16,080 nucleotides of DNA from Acidimicrobiia bacterium (GTDB lineage Bacteria; Actinomycetota; Acidimicrobiia; IMCC26256; BP-133), in the NCBI GenBank assembly GCA_025934385.1, contig JAICYE010000004.1, positions 1-16,080 of the forward strand. Direction: 5' to 3'. This document shows positions 13,261 through 16,080 of this stretch, piece after piece. Position 1 is the first letter of the stretch; each line of letters starts with the position of its first letter. A program made the translations under genes and the position numbers. The notes beneath the pieces were generated by a model, which saw only the letters and a program-made list of their open reading frames with translations, was not told where the DNA came from and searched no databases.

Positions 13261-15224
13261 TGAAGCGTTCCCCCCTCGCCCCGAAGCTCCGGAAAGGAGC
13301 GACCGTGCGCCAGCGCTGGGCCGGCCTCGCCACCACGATCGCCATCGTTTCGTCCTGCCTCGCCGTGAACGGCGCCGTGCAGTTCGCCAAGGCCGACACC
13401 TCGGGCCAGACGTGGACGCTGTACGCCGCCGGCGACGTCGCCCGGGCCGACAGCGGCGCCGACGAACAGGTGGCGGCGATCATCAAGGCCGGCATCGCCG
13501 CCGACCCCGACCACACCCGGGTGGCCATGCTGGGCGACGGCGCCTATCCGGACGGGAGCTACCAGACCTACCTCAGCGCCTACGACAAGGCCACCGGCCC
13601 CAACGCCACCAACGACGGCTGGGGCCAGTTCAAGAACGTGACCTACCCGACGCCCGGAAACCATGACTACGGACAGCAGATGGGCCCGCTCGACGACGGG
13701 TACCGGCAGTACTGGGACCCGATCCTGCAGAAGATGGACAAGAGCGGCGGCGGTGACGGCGACACGCTGTCGGACCACAGCGGCTGGTACTCCGTCGACA
13801 TCGGCCCCAACTGGCATCTCATCTCGCTCAACTGGGCGTGCGGCACCGACCCGAGCAAGGGGTCGGGAACCGGGTGCGGTGCGACCGACCCGCAGGGGAC
13901 CTGGCTGGCCGGCGACCTCCAGCAGGCCACCGCCGCCCACAAGCACATCATCGCCATGTGGCACGGCGCCCGCTTCTTCTCGACGAACGACAACGAGGGC
14001 AACGGCAACCCGGTGGGGCCGTCGACCGACGCCTTCAAGACCAACGCCTACTGGACGATGCTCCAGGGCGCCGGGGCCGACGTGGTGCTCGCCGGCCACC
14101 AGCACGACTACGAGGTTTTCGACCACATGAGCGTGGCCGAGCCGCCCAATCCGCCGGCCGGTGACCACCAGGGCACGATCGACCCGGCCGGGCCGCGGGA
14201 GTTCGTCGTGGGCACCGGTGGCGGCATCCCGTCGCACTTCACGCAGGCCGCGCCGGCGACCGGCAGCATCAAGCGGATCGACGGCCAGTTCGGCGTCCTC
14301 AAGCTGACGCTGCACGACAACTCCTACGACTGGCAGTTCGTCTCGGCCGCCGACGGCAGCGTCCTCGACTCGGGCACCGACACCACCCACGCCACGATCT
14401 CCGGTACCACCGACACGACCGGCCCGACCACGGCGACCACGGCGCCGAACGGCCCGCCGGCACCGGGGAACCGCAGCGGCTATTGGATGCTCGGGTCCGA
14501 CGGCAAGGTCTACAACTTCGGCACGGCCCAGAACTACGGCGACGGCGGCCTCCTGCCCGGGGCCCAGGCGGCGCACCTCGAGCCGACCCCGTCCGGCAAC
14601 GGCTACTGGATCGTCGACGACACCGGCGGCGTGTCCAGCTACGGGGACGCCGTGTACCACGGCGGGCCCGACAGCATGACGCTGCGGCCGGGCGAGAAGG
14701 TGACCAGCCTCTCGTCGACGGCCACCGCCCAGGGCTACTGGATGTTCACCAACATGGGCCGGGTGCTCCCCTACGGCGACGCCGTGCCCTACGGCGACAT
14801 GTCGAAGACGAAACTCAACGCCCCGGTGCTCGGCTCGATCGTGACGCCGACCGGCAAGGGCTACTGGATGGTGGCGGCCGACGGCGGAATCTTCTCCTTC
14901 GGCGACGCCAAGTTCTACGGCTCGATGGGCAGCAAGACGCTCAACGCCCCGGTCGAGTCGCTCGTCCCCACCAGCGACGGCGTCGGCTACTGGCTGGTGG
15001 CGTCCGACGGCGGCATCTTCGCCTTCGGCGACGCCGCCTTCAAGGGCTCGATGGGCGGCCAGCGGCTCAACAAGCCGATCACCGGCATGGTCCGCTATGC
15101 CGACGGCTACCTGATGGTCGGCCAGGACGGCGGCATCTTCAACTTCTCCAGCCAGAAGTTCCTCGGTTCCCTCGGCGGCGACCCGCCGAGCCACGCGATC
15201 GTCTCGGTCGCCACCCTCGGCTGA
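13260..15224 (+). CDS. Secreted purple-acid-phosphatase-like metallophosphoesterase with C-terminal six-repeat domain
   Basis: A calcineurin-like phosphoesterase of up to 654 aa. Numbering from ATG 13260, metal-site motifs are G-D59-V, L-G-D93-G-A-Y96, G-N134-H-D136, W-H235-G and G-H280-Q-H282. The G-D-x-x-Y form, with Y96 as possible Fe(III) ligand, is typical of purple acid phosphatases. A hydrophobic segment (about 21-43) ending A-K-A is a signal peptide, so it acts outside the membrane, probably releasing phosphate from esters. A Thr/Pro-rich linker (about 382-404) leads to six repeats from S406 to the end. ATG 13260 shares TGATG with the glycosidase stop, implying coupling; GTG 13305 has a much better Shine-Dalgarno sequence (AAAGGAG, 5-nt spacing), keeps the signal peptide and may be the true start. 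Confidence 0.92.
   Translation: MKRSPLAPKLRKGATVRQRWAGLATTIAIVSSCLAVNGAVQFAKADTSGQTWTLYAAGDVARADSGADEQVAAIIKAGIAADPDHTRVAMLGDGAYPDGSYQTYLSAYDKATGPNATNDGWGQFKNVTYPTPGNHDYGQQMGPLDDGYRQYWDPILQKMDKSGGGDGDTLSDHSGWYSVDIGPNWHLISLNWACGTDPSKGSGTGCGATDPQGTWLAGDLQQATAAHKHIIAMWHGARFFSTNDNEGNGNPVGPSTDAFKTNAYWTMLQGAGADVVLAGHQHDYEVFDHMSVAEPPNPPAGDHQGTIDPAGPREFVVGTGGGIPSHFTQAAPATGSIKRIDGQFGVLKLTLHDNSYDWQFVSAADGSVLDSGTDTTHATISGTTDTTGPTTATTAPNGPPAPGNRSGYWMLGSDGKVYNFGTAQNYGDGGLLPGAQAAHLEPTPSGNGYWIVDDTGGVSSYGDAVYHGGPDSMTLRPGEKVTSLSSTATAQGYWMFTNMGRVLPYGDAVPYGDMSKTKLNAPVLGSIVTPTGKGYWMVAADGGIFSFGDAKFYGSMGSKTLNAPVESLVPTSDGVGYWLVASDGGIFAFGDAAFKGSMGGQRLNKPITGMVRYADGYLMVGQDGGIFNFSSQKFLGSLGGDPPSHAIVSVATLG
14475..15221 (+). 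repeat. Six-repeat C-terminal domain, copy 2
   Basis: Encodes 249 residues aligning end to end with the glycosidase domain with a single one-residue gap. By hand count about 170 of 248 aligned residues are identical. Repeats 4 to 6 are best conserved (for example G-Y-W-L-V-A-S-D-G-G-I-F-A-F in both). Either recent duplication or gene conversion between neighbours explains this. Confidence 0.88.
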
Positions 15225-15244
15225 CGTCGTTACGAAGCGGACAA

Positions 15245-15281
15245 CCGTTCTCCTCGCCGTCACCCGGCGGCGAGGAAACGG
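15245..15281 (+). terminator. Strong hairpin after the two-gene exoenzyme operon
   Basis: CCTCGCCG (15252-15259) pairs with CGGCGAGG (15268-15275) around loop TCACCCGG. The stem extends by T15251-A15276 and, past a bulged C15250, CCGTT (15245-15249) with AACGG (15277-15281). That makes 14 pairs, 21 bases after the stop. There is no T-run, as is common in high-GC actinobacteria, so it may be a U-less terminator or a 3'-end stabiliser. Confidence 0.65.
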
Positions 15282-15335
15282 GGGTTCCGCTGGCGAACTC
15301 TCCTCTACAGACAGCGACCGTGGAGGAGCGGGGGC

Positions 15336-15572
15336 ATGGCAGAGCCGCAGAATGGGAACGAGCCGATTGGCGGCCACCCCGAGAGCGTCGACCCGCCCTG
15401 GTTCCAGGAGCTGGTCCGGCGGGCGTTCGAGCGGGAGATGCGCCGCTACCAGAAGCTCGGGGCCGACGCCGACGAGAGCCTGGAGCGGGCCATGTGGTAC
15501 GTCTTCGATCTCCGCAACAACCTCACCGAGCTCTACCAGGCCGGCGCCGCCGGCGCCGACGAAGGGCTGTAG
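15336..15572 (+). CDS. Small hypothetical protein, 78 aa
   Basis: ATG 15336 follows GGAGGAG (15322-15328) with a 7-nt spacer, strong support for a real gene. The product starts M-A-E-P-Q-N-G-N-E-P-I-G, has a charged helical centre (W-F-Q-E-L-V-R-R-A-F-E-R-E-M-R-R-Y-Q-K) and ends D-L-R-N-N-L-T-E-L-Y-Q-A-G. It is soluble and mostly alpha-helical, with no Cys, signal or membrane segment. I do not recognise the family. It lies between the terminator-like hairpin and the ABC ATPase gene and is probably transcribed on its own or with the ATPase gene 46 nt downstream. Confidence 0.72.
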   Translation: MAEPQNGNEPIGGHPESVDPPWFQELVRRAFEREMRRYQKLGADADESLERAMWYVFDLRNNLTELYQAGAAGADEGL

Positions 15573-15592
15573 CGCTCGCTGATCGAGCAGTC

Positions 15593-15618
15593 CGGGGGCG
15601 CAGCTACTGTCGCCCCCG
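15593..15618 (+). promoter_or_regulatory. Hairpin directly before the ABC ATPase start codon
   Basis: CGGGGGCG (15593-15600) pairs with CGCCCCCG (15611-15618) around loop CAGCTACTGT; the right arm abuts ATG 15619. It could end the 78-aa gene's transcript or restrict ATPase initiation, which has no Shine-Dalgarno sequence. TACTGT (15605-15610) might be a -10 box for a nearly leaderless mRNA, but no good -35 was found. Confidence 0.45.
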
Positions 15619-16080
15619 ATGGCCATAGAGATCGACGCGCACGCCCCGGTTCTCGCCTTCCGGGGCGTGACGCTTTGCTTCGACCCCGGCCGCCCGGTGC
15701 TGGCCGGGGTCGACTGGCAGGTGGGGCCGAACGAGCGCTGGGTGGTGCTCGGCGCCAACGGCTCGGGAAAGACGACGCTGCTGCGGCTGGCCGGCGGGTG
15801 GCTGTTCCCGACCACCGGAACCGTCGACGTCCTCGGCCACCGCCTGGGTCGGGTCGACGTCCGCACGCTGCGCCGCCGGCTCGGCTACGCCAGCGGGGCG
15901 CTGGCGTCCCAGTTGCGGCCCAGCGCCACCGGTCTCGAGATCGTGATGGCGGCCAAGCACGCCGCGCTCGAGACGTGGTGGCACACCTACGACGACGCCG
16001 ACCGGGCCCGGGCCCGGGCGCTCCTGGAGCGGATGGGCTGCGGCCACCTCGCCGACCGGCCGATCGCCACCGCCTCCGAC
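15619..16080 (+). CDS. ABC transporter ATP-binding protein, YlmA-like, 3' end outside window
   Basis: The first 154 residues of an ABC ATPase. Walker A is G45-A-N-G-S-G-K51-T-T, followed by L-L-R-L-A-G-G-W-L-F-P-T-T-G. The Q-loop position reads G-Y-A-S-G-A-L rather than the usual Y-x-x-Q, which occurs in the YlmA/ModF-like branch. The segment D-A-D-R-A-R-A-R-A-L-L-E-R-M-G-C-G-H-L-A-D-R-P also fits that branch. The signature, Walker B and switch motifs lie past the edge. The start ATG 15619 is the first codon after a hairpin and has no ribosome site; no better start exists before Walker A. Members of this group usually lack an adjacent permease and their role is poorly defined; some may act in translation or metal uptake. 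No permease is visible upstream. Confidence 0.85.
   Translation, partial: MAIEIDAHAPVLAFRGVTLCFDPGRPVLAGVDWQVGPNERWVVLGANGSGKTTLLRLAGGWLFPTTGTVDVLGHRLGRVDVRTLRRRLGYASGALASQLRPSATGLEIVMAAKHAALETWWHTYDDADRARARALLERMGCGHLADRPIATASD

Noticed and set aside
13143..15866. 907-aa open frame on the minus strand
   Set aside because: It lies antisense to the phosphoesterase gene and beyond, with low-complexity Arg/Gly/Val-rich translation; it arises from high GC. Other long antisense or off-frame frames (500-1873, 895-2331, 2143-4014, 3330-5939, 8126-10069, 11221-13230) are rejected for the same reason.
1..16080. tRNA, rRNA, transposase or phage genes
   Set aside because: No T-loop-like GGTTCRAATCC sequences, rRNA signatures, transposase motifs or terminal inverted repeats were seen.

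Overview
The window is very GC-rich, gene-dense DNA from an actinobacterium, most likely class Acidimicrobiia. Three things point there: strong G/C bias at third codon positions with GTG/TTG starts, tight operons with 1-4 nt overlaps, and secreted proteins ending in GYW(L/M)V-SDGGIF-FGDA repeats, a module I associate with Acidimicrobiia exoproteins. The taxonomic call is an inference; no rRNA or tRNA gene was seen.

Layout. (1) 1-744: 3' part of a DUF559 (Vsr-like fold) protein. (2) 741-1047: three adjoining repeat blocks (five 28-bp tandem units, two copies of a 14-bp palindrome, a 48/54-bp tandem duplication) fill the gap between convergent genes; the last block includes the 3' end of the next gene. 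(3) 1018-2298, minus strand: a Rieske non-heme iron oxygenase preceded by a 51-aa hydrophilic small ORF with a strong ribosome binding site. (4) 2410-3873: a lone NuoF-like NADH/FMN/[4Fe-4S] protein without NuoE or NuoG beside it. (5) 3899-7415, minus strand: a fully overlapping padR / ABC ATPase / FtsX-type permease operon, with a good sigma-70-like promoter, a 21-bp inverted repeat over its -10 and a probably leaderless padR start. (6) 7416-7664: a structured leader with a five-codon ORF (Met-Leu-Arg-Arg-stop) whose stop lies in an 11-bp stem, and a hairpin that could hide the next gene's Shine-Dalgarno sequence. (7) 7665-10859, plus strand: a three-gene overlapping operon encoding an acyl-CoA-dehydrogenase-fold flavoprotein without the usual catalytic Glu, a periplasmic-binding-protein-fold protein without a signal peptide, and a protein joining a TusA-like domain (no Cys-Pro motif) to a ferritin-like diiron domain. 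(8) 11149-15224: two secreted proteins, a GH26-like glycosidase and a purple-acid-phosphatase-like metallophosphoesterase, ending in closely related six-repeat domains. (9) 15336-15572: a 78-aa orphan protein. (10) 15619-16080: start of a YlmA-like ABC ATPase, cut by the window edge.

The strongest candidate for an undescribed system is block 7 with its leader, block 6. Three proteins that each resemble an enzyme or transporter family but lack the defining residue or export signal are translationally linked, downstream of what looks like a uORF-controlled attenuator. This suggests a cytoplasmic oxidative pathway, perhaps in sulfur or phosphonate-type metabolism. That assignment is inference; the features themselves are visible in the sequence.
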